Shown piece after piece: positions 39,181 to 49,800 of a stretch of 64,000 nucleotides of DNA; positions within the stretch are counted from its first letter, which is position 1; each line of letters begins with the position of its first letter. A model generated the notes under the pieces. That model did no database searches and was not told the DNA's origin. It saw only the letters and a program-made list of their open reading frames with translations. The stretch is from Puffinus mauretanicus (taxonomy: Eukaryota; Chordata; Aves; Procellariiformes; Procellariidae). Both the position numbers and the translations under genes were made by a program. The stretch spans positions 372,001-436,000 of the forward strand of contig JAJKFH010002656.1 of the NCBI GenBank assembly GCA_023333565.1, written 5' to 3'.

Positions 39181-42100
39181 TCTTCAATGACGAATTTACT
39201 GCCTGGAAACTGATGACTGGCAAATTTATTTACCGAGACGCCAAGGTACCGTGAAACCAGGGTAATAAAACATGAAAAACAGAAGTTGCATTTATTACCC
39301 AAGATGAACATTAACACCATTTTACCTGAGGAGCGCAGTGCCCAGCCAAGGATCCTCAGCATCTCCACATCAGAGACAACAGTCCTCCATCAGCACCCAT
39401 CACTTTGCTTTTCAAGAGGAGCCCAGACAGCAGCAATGTAGCTTAGTACATAAACATCCCCTGTGTGATTGGCAGAGCAGCTTCCAAAATACAGTTACTC
39501 AGAGAGGAAAACTCTGGGACTCTGATTTATAACTGTTCAGACCAGGCAGGGTGTAAGTATCGCACCCCTACCAGTGGAAAAACAACCGAGCCTGCTCAGA
39601 TGGGACTGGAAACAGGACACTGGATGATCTCAAGGGCTTCGAGAGCCAGGTGGTGAGATGGTCGGGTCCCCAGGTGGTCCCTGTTACACTTCACCTCTCA
39701 GTCTCAAGCCTGCTAACGAGCCACACAATCTGCACATGCAACACACATGCTGAGATACCCGGTGCCCGGGCTGGATGCGGGCCACGCCGCGGGCAGTAGG
39801 CAGAGATGCTCACCTTTAAAGCCAGGCAGATATTCTCCACCCCAGACCACAGCTGCCCAGTGCGTAAGGGCAGGGTGAGCAGTAGCAACGCCAGGGTGAG
39901 GTTCTATAACAAAATAATTCAAAACTGTATAAAAGCAAAGTTAAAGCTCTCTGGCATGGCCCTTCTTGCTCTTCCCCTCTCCTCCCAGCTCAGGCTCATC
40001 GTCCCAGCAAGCTGGAATTTCAGCCCCTGCTTGGAGGTTGTTTTCTTGGTGCAGGAATCAAAGACATCATTTTGCAATCTGCTGAAAGGGGAAGGAAGAG
40101 TGGATCCCAGCCAGACCTCCCTGAGACAGGGAACACGAGGAGAGGAGAGGGTAGGAAGAAAGGCCTCTACACAGCCTGTCCCCAAAAACTGTGCTTCCTC
40201 CGACACAATGGAAGACACTAAACCAATCTGAGGTCACACTCCTCCCAAGGGAGATCTGTTTGCACCTTGAAGGGGAAGGAAAGAAGGAAAAATGATGCTG
40301 ACGTCAAGAAGACTCTCCTTATCTTGGCCTAAGACACCCTCACCCCCGAAGCAGTCTCTGGGAGGAGGCTGAATCTTCTGCCCCTTGGAGCGCGTGGCAA
40401 AGAGCAGCGTTTGCAGACCACCTCTGAATGGGGAGTAAGGACGGCCCCAGCACCCGCTGCCATGAACGGTCCTAACGGGCAGCCCCAGCCCCACTCCTCC
40501 TGCCTCCAAAAGCCTGCGTGCCGGGAAATGCATCACCACCAGGAGCTCCATGGGCTCAGCACCTCCACTGATTTGGGCTCTAGAAAAGCATCATCAATGC
40601 TGTGCAAACCCCATGCTTTTCATGGTGCTCACTCTACCTCCCTCCCATTTGCCTCGTGCTCTCGGTAGAGGCAGGTGAACCACTCCTGCATCACTAAGGG
40701 CTCCAGAACCTGCCAGCGGGTCAGGGGGACGTGGCAGCCCTGCTTGACCTTTCTAGAGTCCTCTGAAAATCATCTCACCATCTGATAGCTGTTCAGAAGC
40801 TACCACCAAAACGCTGATGGTCACACTGATGTCCTAAATGGACAACGTGCCCATTCCTGTCTCCCAGAAGACAGACTAAGGCTTGAATGGAAATATTTTT
40901 CCCCATGTGCTAAATGGAAATGAATTCTCCGCCCCGTCCTCAGACGCAGGCGAGCGTGGCAGCACAAGTGGCTGCAGTGGCTCTAAGGAGAGCTATTCAC
41001 ACACCAATTCCCTCCAACGTCGCTAGCATTATAGAAGGCAATTAAAATGGCTTCGCCCCAAGAAGCTAGGTAGCAGGTCTTCGGAGCATAAATAATTATT
41101 CCAAAAATTATTAAGTGTCAGAAAGCAGATTCAGAGTTACCGAGCAACTCAAGCCAAAGGCTGGCTGCCACATGTAGAAGTGTTAGAAATTTTGATTCAA
41201 CAGACAGACACCTCTTGGGCAGACACCTACTTCTAAATATGAAGCACTCTATTTAATCATCCGCACTGCAGCGTATATTCATATCCGAGATGAAGTGACA
41301 TGCGTGTTTATTTAACAAGATGTCAGAAGTGTCACTATCGTTCCCTCTCTCCTCCTTAGCTGTGTGGAAGACTTTACCATCTGCTGCCCAGACTTACTGC
41401 TACTCATTTCTCAGGGAGAGAGATATTGGGTTAAAGTGGCAAAGCTCCACTTTCTGAGACGCTTTACTCACCGAAATGCTTCAGAAATCAGAGCTGAGTG
41501 CTTTAGCAAGCTATCTATCTCAGCTATCTATGGCAACGCTGCCGGTTTTAAACATCCATCCTCTGCCCTGCTGCCACCTCAGGTGAACCTTTTTCAGGGC
41601 AGCCTCCCTCAAACCTACCGAGATCCCCACATCTGCCACCGAGTCCTGGCTCCCAGCTTCTTCCCAGGTGCCCAAAACTGAGGTGAGGCACGGAGGGGAG
41701 AGCAGGTGAGCACTTCCAGCCCCGCTGCTTGGGGAGGGAGGATGCCCCACCGCAGGGCGATGGCGGGGAGGTGAAGGGCTCCTGGGGATGCGGCAGGGCA
41801 AAGGGGCATCCCGGGGGTTGCAAGGCATCCCACGAAAAAGCGGCCAGCAACCACCATCCCAGGTGATGGCTTCGCTCGTGGAAGAAGTAAGAAGGTGCTG
41901 GGATGTGCGTGCACCGTGAAGTTAGAAACCACCGCGCTCGCAGCCATCCACGCTGCGCAGAGGCAAACGGCCACAGCTGTTCTCCTGTTAATCCACTGTG
42001 ATGTTTCAGCGATTACTGTCCATCCCCCCAGGATCACAGTTTCCTTTCAGATCACGCTTTTTCCAGCTGAAAATGCTGGCAGTGTTAGGGCAGCAGTACC

Positions 42101-45100
42101 AAACGCAGCACAAGCGCTTTCCTGACATCGGGATGACCGCTTGGCAGGAGCTGCCTGACCAAGGAGGTGGAAGGATCATTATCCTCAGCTCATTATTAAT
42201 CCCAAGGAAATGGAGTTTGTGGAAATCACTGGTTTTACTACATGCTGGAAAATCGTTAGTCATTTGTGTATTTTTTACTAAGTAACATAGTTCCGCTGGG
42301 CCTGGGATTTCCACAGCATTGGAAAAGGATTAACAGTCTGTCCGCTAACCAGGATGTTTGAAACATCAGCATCTCCAGGATAAGAACAGGTCAAAAAGTT
42401 AAGAAAAAAAGCATTTCTTGTAGTCTCTGACCTGGACCCTTTCTCTCCCCTTGCTCACTGTTCCCAGCTAGTGGAAACATCAGCCAGATGTGCATGGGAT
42501 AGCTGAGATCGCTTTCCAAAGAAACTTCTCTCTTTTCTCTAAGTCACATGTACCTAAAATTAATCGCATCTTTTGTGTATTTTCAGAAGGATTTTATTTT
42601 CCATGGCAGGCTGTTAGGACTTCTGAATCACCCCGAGAGATGCCAAGCAAACACTGATTCATATTTTGGAGCTAAATCACCATTCTTCCCAAATCCCGGG
42701 GACAAAGCGGTAGGTGTGGAAAACAGCTTCGTGCATCATCAAGTTACTTTTGTTTCTTTCAAAAACACCTTTGTTATTGTCAAGCTGGCTTGGTCACACA
42801 CGGCTTAGGAAAGCCAACACCCAAAACAGCAGAGAAAAGCACATTCAGTACAGTGGGGAGCAGGAAACATTCTCTCCTTCTTCCTCCTCACAGATCACAT
42901 GAGGAGGTGGTTTGGCCTAAACCCAGCTACTCGAGTCATCAGAGTAATAAACCGAATAATAAACATCTCGTACCTCCCAGTCATTAGTTACTTAACGACT
43001 GCTGAGCGCTCTGGGGGGTGAGCAGCTCCGTGAAACCTGCCGGAGCAGGAGGTGGGGAGCGGCGGCGGGGAGGGCGAGCAGCCAGCTCTGGGGGCAAAAG
43101 GGTTTTCCCATGGGGCAGGAGAAGCCGAATGAAGAGCCATCAGGCTAAGATGCACCCGAACGTCAGCGACCGCCTGACAGGAGCTGAGGACACGGAGCTC
43201 AGAGACGGGCCCAGCTGCCTCGTCTCCTGAGCAGGACCACAAAGTCAGCCAGCAGCTTCCCCGTCACCAAGTCCGTAATCTGTCAGTGGCGCTGCGGCAG
43301 ATAATGCAACAAAACCTGGGCTACCTACCCCTAAGGCCGCGGCTGTTGGATTCTTTTCTTTGCCAAATCCCGCCAGAAATGGCGGGCCACGAGGCTAGCT
43401 CATGGATTACTTGGATGACCAACCACTCTTTCCTTCCAGAAGTGTCTGGCCTTCTAGAAAGGGAAAAAAAAAGCTGGTTACAGATCATCACACACAACAG
43501 GCATGGAAATAAACTCTTAGTCACGAGTTTGCCCTTCTGATAAGGGTGCCCAGACTCGAGAGCAGACAAGCCCAGTCAGGCGCCGTGTCTGGTTAGCAAG
43601 GAACCAGGGCTCACAGTTTTCCATGGCAATCAAGCCTCTGCCTCTATCATGCAGATCTAAAGCGGAGAGGATATGAATCAGAGCTGAGAGATCTGCAAGG
43701 AGCGGTCAGTCCGTCTGAAAGCAGAGAAAGCCGAGCTCCAGCCCTTCCCTCCCCGGCTCTCCGGCTGCCTCTCCCCTGTGCTCCCAGCGCCGGCAGATCT
43801 CTGTCGAGGGCAGGCAGCACGACTGCTTCATTTTACAGAAAACAAAACCAACGAAGTTAGTGGGGTACTAATTACCTACCTTAAAATGTTGTTTCATTAT
43901 CTTTCTCGTTCTTTTTCATTTAAAATAATTTAATCATTAGAGTATCAAACATTTTGCTTCGAGAGGGGTCGATGAGCCTACCCACGGCCAGGTGTAAGTT
44001 TAAGCACCTAGCTTTAGGACCCACCTCTGAAACTGCAGCGGCTCTATACATGTTCCAACTTACCCTCTTTTTTAATAGAAAAGCAGTGTAGAGAGAAAGA
44101 CACTGTCAGTAGAGGGCTTTGTGAGACTACCACCATCTATGCTTTGATAATCAAAAAGGAAATGAGGAACAAAGACAAACAGACAGATAGATAGATAAAA
44201 TTACAGATGACAAAAATAGATTAGCACAAGCCTTCAGGGATGAAATCAGGGTGGCTCATAACTGAAATCCATCAGAGCCAAGAGGGTTCAAAGCATTAAA
44301 ATAGTACAAGGCATCAAAAACAGCTCTAGAAATGACAGGGAGACACAGAAAAGTCTGAAATGGGAAGCAAAGCAAGTAGAGGATGGGCAGAAAGAAAGCT
44401 AACGGATACCTCCATCATCCCAGAAAGCTCTAGAAATTCTCCCAAGCCATCTCTGAACCCCTAGCAAGTGCTTTCCAAAATCCAGGCGAGAAGAGTGGTC
44501 CTAGGTGACAGAAGAAAGACAAACGATGCACCTGCCTTCAAAAGGGGAGGAAAGAGTTACTGCGGGGACCCTTGCGCTACAAAATCCGAGCCACCCCGGC
44601 AGCGATGCTGTAGGGAAGGGCCTGGCAAATACAAGGGCCTGTGACCGGAATGGAGAGTAACACGGCATGGCCGCAGAAGAGACAAGGGCAAATTCGTGGT
44701 GGGCTGAGCACCGGGAGGGCTGCGCGCAGGACGCAGCGGGGAAGCGCAGCACCTCGCTTCTGGGCTGGGGCAGGCAAGGAGATGCTTGAGGAGAGAGCAG
44801 TAAGAAAAAGAGATTTTGAAGACATGATCTGAAGGAATAAGTTTCTTTTTTCCAGGGGAAAAAAAAAGAAAGACCAAAAGGCCCATGACAAACAGTCTTG
44901 AAGTAGATTAAAAGGCTGCTAGAACACAGGCAGCGATCAACCGCTCTTCGTGTCTCCCGGTGCCAAGACAAGATGCAATCCCCTTCCTGCGCCGGGGAAA
45001 GCAGGGCAGGCTGTTACGCTTAGGAAAGATAAGCACCTACGTTGCCCTAGAGAGTCAGAGCTCTCATCACATCAGAGCACCAACCCACTGGAAAAGAGCA

Positions 45101-45419
45101 GTCCCACCTTCCTGATGACACCTGGCATTCGCTTCCAGCCCCGGAAGGCCAGTTTAGTCCCGAGATGGAAAAACTCCCTTTCCCGTGTACCCCGAGGCGT
45201 GCCTGCACGCGTGCCCAACAACAAAACCAGTCGCAGCTTTCCGGGAGCTCCGAGGGGTTGTGAAACCTCCTTCGCTGGCAGCTTAGAAAGAGGTTGCTCA
45301 TCATAAAGGCGGCCCGCAAGTAACTCATCCTGACGGCGCAAAGAGCAAAGTTAAGATCCTCTCCAAAACTGGACTTCTGCTCGGCGGTGGAGCCCAGCCT
45401 GGGCTTCTCCCGAGCAGAG
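39181..45419. other. Intergenic upstream of NOCT, no gene seen
   Basis: No gene can be supported. Just right of the orphan CpG island, 39185-39310 is a sharply AT-richer, non-repetitive stretch. A short GATA tandem occurs near 44186-44198. Remaining open frames are short, with no recognised family. Confidence 0.55.
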
Positions 45420-45949
45420 ACAAGGCCTCTCTCGTGCCTCTCGCCCCCGGGGCGGGCTGTAACCACCCCGAGCGGGCAGCCCGCTGGGAAACAACACCCC
45501 AACAGCGGTACCGAAACACCAAAACGGCGGGAGCGGCTGCTGTGCCCTGCTCCCAGTCCTCCCGGGGAGGCAACGCCCGAGGAACGCAGGGGCGAGCAGC
45601 GGAGGCTTTAAGCCGACCGGGACCTAACGCCGCGCTGCCTGGCCCGGCTCCCGCAGCTGCCTCTCGTGAGGGACCCCCATATTCCGTCAAACACATAAAA
45701 TACGCAACATTTCAGGAAAAGTCGCGTTTTTCACGAGGCAAGTGCAGGCCCGGACCAGCCGCGGGCGCTGCCTGAATCCCGGCCGAGGGAGCCCGGCTGC
45801 CCCCGGGCCCCCCGCCCCACGCCAGGCCCCCGGCGCGGGAGGGCGCGGCAAGAGGGCACGCACCTCAGGGAGCCCCGGCTCCCCGCTTTGGGGGCGACAC
45901 CCCCATTATGAGGGGTCGCTCCACCACCCCCCCGCACCGTGGCGGGATG

Positions 45950-45959
45950 CCACGCGTGG
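45950..45959. promoter_or_regulatory. CCACGCGTGG palindrome, copy 1
   Basis: This is a perfect 10-bp palindrome containing CACGCG on both strands, which is the class C (N-box-like) target of HES/HEY-type bHLH repressors; binding here is inferred. The same 10-mer recurs 216 bases downstream at 46166-46175. Confidence 0.4.
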
Positions 45960-46164
45960 GACAGCCGCGCCGGGAAAACGTCCTTCCCTTCCCGCGGTTC
46001 TGGGGACACGGCGGCGCTCGCCGGCGTGGGGAGAGGGGTGCGTGGGGCTTGGCGCGGAGGGCGAGGCAGCTCAGCGCCGCTCCCGCGTGACGCAACACCG
46101 CGCGCCCACGCTCTCGCCTCATATGGCGGCGTACGGGAGCCCTGGGCGGCCGGCCCCGCGCTGC

Positions 46165-46176
46165 CCCACGCGTGGG
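46165..46176. promoter_or_regulatory. CCCACGCGTGGG palindrome, copy 2
   Basis: This perfect 12-bp palindrome contains the same CCACGCGTGG core as the site at 45950. It lies about 420 bases upstream of the TATA box. It may be a HES/HEY-type site (CACGCG); this rests on motif similarity only. Confidence 0.4.
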
Positions 46177-46240
46177 AGAACCCGCTCCCCGTCTCCCCCG
46201 CGGCTGAACCAGCCCGAGAGACCCCGGTGGGGGAGGGGAG

Positions 46241-46311
46241 GGACGTCACGGGGCCACCAACGCCCGCGCCGTGACGTCCGTGGGAAGAGAACGCTCCCCT
46301 CCCTGACGTCA
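46241..46311 (+). promoter_or_regulatory. Cluster of three cAMP response elements
   Basis: GGACGTCAC (46241-46249) and GTGACGTCC (46271-46279) form a perfect 9-bp inverted repeat with a 21-base spacer, each carrying the near-consensus CRE TGACGTCC. A full palindromic CRE, TGACGTCA, follows at 46304-46311. All three lie about 275-345 bases upstream of the TATA box. Published work on Xenopus nocturnin links its rhythmic retinal transcription to phosphorylated CREB, so these are strong candidates for CREB/ATF binding. Confidence 0.7.
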
Positions 46312-46353
46312 ACAGCGGAAAACCTCCGCCGGGCGAGACCACTCCACGGCGGC

Positions 46354-46370
46354 GGGGGGGGGGTGGGGGA
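46354..46370 (+). other. G-run, possible G-quadruplex
   Basis: Ten consecutive G, then T, then five G, in a GGCGGC context, make a potential G-quadruplex about 220 bases upstream of the TATA box. The run is also a place where sequencing drops out. Confidence 0.4.
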
Positions 46371-46585
46371 GCCGGGAGATGCGCGCTCCCTCCCCCCGAG
46401 GCAGCGCCCCCCGCCCGCGGCAGCGGGAGGCGCGGAGTGGCCGCGGGAGACGCCGCCCCGCCGGATCCCGCGGGCGGGCTCGGTGCGGGTGGCGGCGCCC
46501 GCCGTGTGCCTGTCCCCCCCCCGGGGTGCGGGTGGTAGGTGCCGGATGTCCCGGCCGCGCGGGGCGCCGCCGCCGCCGCCGTCTC

Positions 46586-46591
46586 TATAAG
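46586..46591 (+). promoter_or_regulatory. NOCT: NOCT TATA box
   Basis: TATAAG, in the context CTCTATAAGCGCC, is the only good TATA-type box near exon 1. Placing transcription start about 30 bases downstream (near 46616) gives a 5' UTR of roughly 55-60 bases before the ATG at 46674. On that reading the small upstream ATG frame at 46546-46590 lies outside the mRNA. Confidence 0.6.
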
Positions 46592-46673
46592 CGCCGCCGC
46601 GGGGCGGGCGCGGGAGCCGCCGCTCGACTCGTCCGGTCCCGTCCCGCTCCGCTCCGCCCGCCCCGCCGGGAGC

Positions 46674-46857
46674 ATGTACCAGAGCCCCGCGCGCTGCCTG
46701 TGCTCGGCGCTGCCCGCCCTCTGCTGCGCCCCCGCCGCCGCCTCGGCCTCCCGCCTGCCGCGGCCCCGCGCCCCCCCGCCGCCCCTCGGCCCCGCCGCCC
46801 CGCGGGCAGCAGCAGCGGTGGGCGGCCCGCCCGCCCCCGGGGCGCCGCCCCGCACAG
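46674..46857 (+). CDS. NOCT: NOCT exon 1 coding part
   Basis: It starts at the ATG in GGGAGCATGT (A at -3) and ends at CACAG before the donor GTGGGT, leaving one base (G) of a split Val codon. It encodes residues 1-61, MYQSPARCLCSALPALCC onward, then a Pro/Ala/Gly-rich stretch. The frame is open further upstream to 46539 but contains no earlier ATG and lies mostly upstream of the TATA box. This exon is the least conserved part of the protein. Confidence 0.9.
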
Positions 46858-49800
46858 GTGGGTACCGAGGCAGGGAGGCTGCGGGACCGGGCCGGGCCGC
46901 CGGGAAGCGGCGGGGAGGTGCCGGGCGGGGTTACCGCCGGGCGGGATTACCGCCGGGAGGCTGCCGAGCGCTCGCCCCGGGTGGGTAACCCCGCCGCTGG
47001 GGCCGGGCCGCTGCAGCCGGGACAGAAACATCGGGGTTCTCATCGCCGGGTCGCCCCGCAGCAGCCTGTGTACCTGGCGCTTCGCAAGGCGCCTTTCCGT
47101 GCCGCGCGGCACCCCAGAAACTGAACTGACCCTTTAATTTTAAGGCGGTAGCCGTGGGTTTTGCTCGCTAAGCGTGAGCGAGTGGCAGCCGGCAGCAAAA
47201 CGACAGGCGCTGCCGGACAACCCGCCTGCGCTGCAGCAGGGTTTCGGCGAGGGCTGGCGACGGGGCTCGCTCTGCGCCCAGATGCAGGCTGGCTGCTCGG
47301 AATAAACCCAAGCCTTCCTGGGGTAACTCCTGCAGTATCTTTATCCCATTCTGTCGGCGAGCTAAACCGCTCTCTCCCAGCGCTGCACCTGGTGTAGGAT
47401 GTACGTGACCCACAGTGGGGTTTTTTCCTGCTAGAGACAGTGTGTGGGAAAAGCCCGGCTTACCCTCAGGCAGGCACAGGCGGTGATGCTAAGCTGTCAG
47501 GTTCCTACTTGCCTGTACCATTAGGTATCAAGGACTGCACCCCGTTCTTCGTTCCCAAAGCAAGACTTGGAAGGGTTCAAGGTCCCGCGTGCCCTTGGGT
47601 GCACACTCTGCCGGGAGTCCACGTGGGGACGACACCTTGGCACGCACCACGCTCCCTCCCCTCTGCCCGCCGACCTGCGGCGAGGCTCAGCGCGGAGCGG
47701 TGACGCACCCGCGGGGCCTCCGCGCTTCAGATACAGCCTTAAGCGGTGTCTGTTGACAAGCAGCTTGCCTCTGACTGTGGCTAAAAATGCACACCCGGAG
47801 GAGAGGCTCCCGGTGAAAGCTGGGGCTGCGTACCCGTTCCTGGACTCCAGGCTGCTGCTGGTGGGAGGGGTGATGTCCGACACCCTTTATGCAGTACCCG
47901 GGGCTGTATAACTTCCCTGGCGCGCAGGAGATCCACTTTTCCCTGCTGTCCTCAGCTGGGGTTGGGGTGAAGCAGGTTCATTCCCTGTTACAGGAGGGGT
48001 CTGTGAGGCAGGCTGGGGCAGGATGCCTCCATTCCTCCTGCTGAAGCCAGGCCAGGATGCCAAACGGCAGGAGTGAAGCTTCACGGAGCTGCAGGGAAGA
48101 GCAGCGTATGTGCCAGCGAGCTGGCAGGGTCGAGCTCATGATTACAGTGCTCATGAGAAAAAGGGTTTCCAGAGCTCGTGCCAAGTACTGATTCTGTGTA
48201 TGACTCGGGGCAGGGTTTGAGGTTTCCCCCCTCTTTCTGGTGTTGCCTGTTGACTAGGCAGCACCTCCCTTGCTTTGACGAGGTCTCCGAATCCCTGTAT
48301 GAGGGTCCCGACTCCCCTGTGCATAAGACTGGCCTAGGTGTTAAAATCAGGACTCGAACGCCGAGCAGCAGGAGCAAGCGCCACTTTGAATGCGGGTGAC
48401 CCAGGGCTGCAGGCCCAAACAAGGCTATACGTGTAGTATGATACCCTGTAGCATAGGATTTGTCACATGGGGATGGCATCTGCCAAGCTTCTCCTAGATT
48501 TGGGGTTGCAGGGAGGGCATCTCCGGCTGCTGCCGGCCTCCTCGGCTGTGGAGGCTGATGCAACTACAGACCAGGCTGCGGGCGTGGTGGAGCTGCTCAC
48601 CTGGCTGTGAAATCCCTGCAGGGAGCAAGGCGGGGGCTCTCAGCCAAAAGCAGTGCTGGGAGGTAGGAGATGAAAGGAAGGGGAACCAGAATGCTCTTCA
48701 CCTTACCCAAAAGGTAAGGGCCCTGGCGCTGCAGCCCCCCGGTTTGCCTGCATGCTGCGGCCCTCATCTTTAAAGCAAAGTCCTTAGAATAAAGTCTGTG
48801 ACTGCTCGTTGCCTGAGATCCTAGAAGTTCATCTCTTCTGTGCTATTGCTGGATGACAAACCTTGAAGTTTGCACCTTGTTCTTCTGAAGTTTAATGAAC
48901 AGTTTAAGCTCTTCCCCTGCCCTTACTGTGCTGAGGCACCACCCTTCCTGAGAGGAAGGCGTTTGGTTTTTTTATTTTAAGCACCTTGAATATTAATTGC
49001 TGAGCTGGTGTTCTCTATTGCAACATTGCACCAAGAGAATCGCTTCCATGTTCACCACCCACTGCTGAAGTGCAAGCTCAGGAGTCCGCTTGTTCCTCTG
49101 CGTACACCAGCACCACGGTGTCACGGCGCTGGCAGCAGACATTATCCCAGCAAGTTACAGGTCGTTTAACTTGGACTGTAAGGATCTCGGAACGGTGACC
49201 TTGTACTTGCCTCACTGGCACAGACGTTGCAAAAATAACAAATGGATTTTGTGTTTGGAGTTTCAATGTTCAGGTTGCTGGTCTGGCCCCTCTTCTGCAG
49301 AACAATTCAGTCCATGCAGAACAATTCAGCGCTTTGGGGACAAAGAACTTGTGCAGTTCATCAGTCATCTTAAGCTGGAGTCTTCCCGCAGGAGTCCCCC
49401 TTCAGCCAAGGACTCCCAAGCCACCTACCACAGGCCTGAAAGCATTTGATTTACAGCCCGGGCCTTCTTTCACCCAACCTTCCCTGGGCTCTCAAAAGAA
49501 GACAGAAGCTCTTTTTCCTTCCTGGGACATTACTGACTTCAAAAGCTGTCAGATCTGTGCTGCAGCTGGGCCGTAGCACATCCCGTGCAGGTTAGGCTGT
49601 GCCTGACTCCCCGTAAAGAGCTGGATACCCCGTGACCCCAGGGACAATGAGATTTAGACAATACTCTGGCTTTGTTTGCAGCTTGGCAGGGGTGTGACTG
49701 AACTCAGACTTCATCCTGCTGCAACAGCTGTAAGCTGCTCAGAGCTTTAGGGTAGATTTTTGGCCCCGGATGCATTGCACCGAGCTTTCAGCATCCCTCC

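Larger units (their letters stand above)
45420..47000 (+). promoter_or_regulatory. NOCT: NOCT CpG-island promoter
   Basis: GC content and CpG density rise abruptly at about 45.4 kb and stay high through NOCT exon 1 and the start of intron 1. The island contains three CRE-type elements within 71 bases, a TGACGCAA element at 46088-46095, two CCACGCGTGG palindromes, a ten-G run at 46354-46363, GGGGCGGG Sp1-type boxes and a TATA box at 46586. Long open frames on both strands here (up to 374 codons antisense) are composition artefacts. The combination of a CpG island with a TATA box suits an inducible, rhythmically transcribed gene. Confidence 0.8.

Noticed and set aside
38706..39368. 220-codon minus-strand open frame in the orphan CpG island
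   Set aside because: It is GC-rich low-complexity sequence with overlapping open frames on both strands and no family resemblance.
44285..44300. tRNA gene, because of GGTTCAAA-like B-box sequence
   Set aside because: No matching A box and no cloverleaf could be built. No other tRNA, rRNA or CRISPR array was seen in the window.
45742..46590. 282-codon plus-strand open frame upstream of NOCT, including a small ATG frame at 46546-46590
   Set aside because: It has the same GC-driven composition, and it ends at the TATA box, so it should lie outside the mRNA.
46539..46673. N-terminal extension of NOCT from an upstream GTG in the same frame
   Set aside because: It has no ATG, most of it is upstream of the TATA box, and the ATG at 46674 gives a protein of the expected length.
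45731..46855. 374-codon antisense open frame across the NOCT promoter and exon 1
   Set aside because: It is Gly/Ala/Pro/Arg low-complexity sequence in a CpG island where stop codons are rare. It has no motif or family resemblance.
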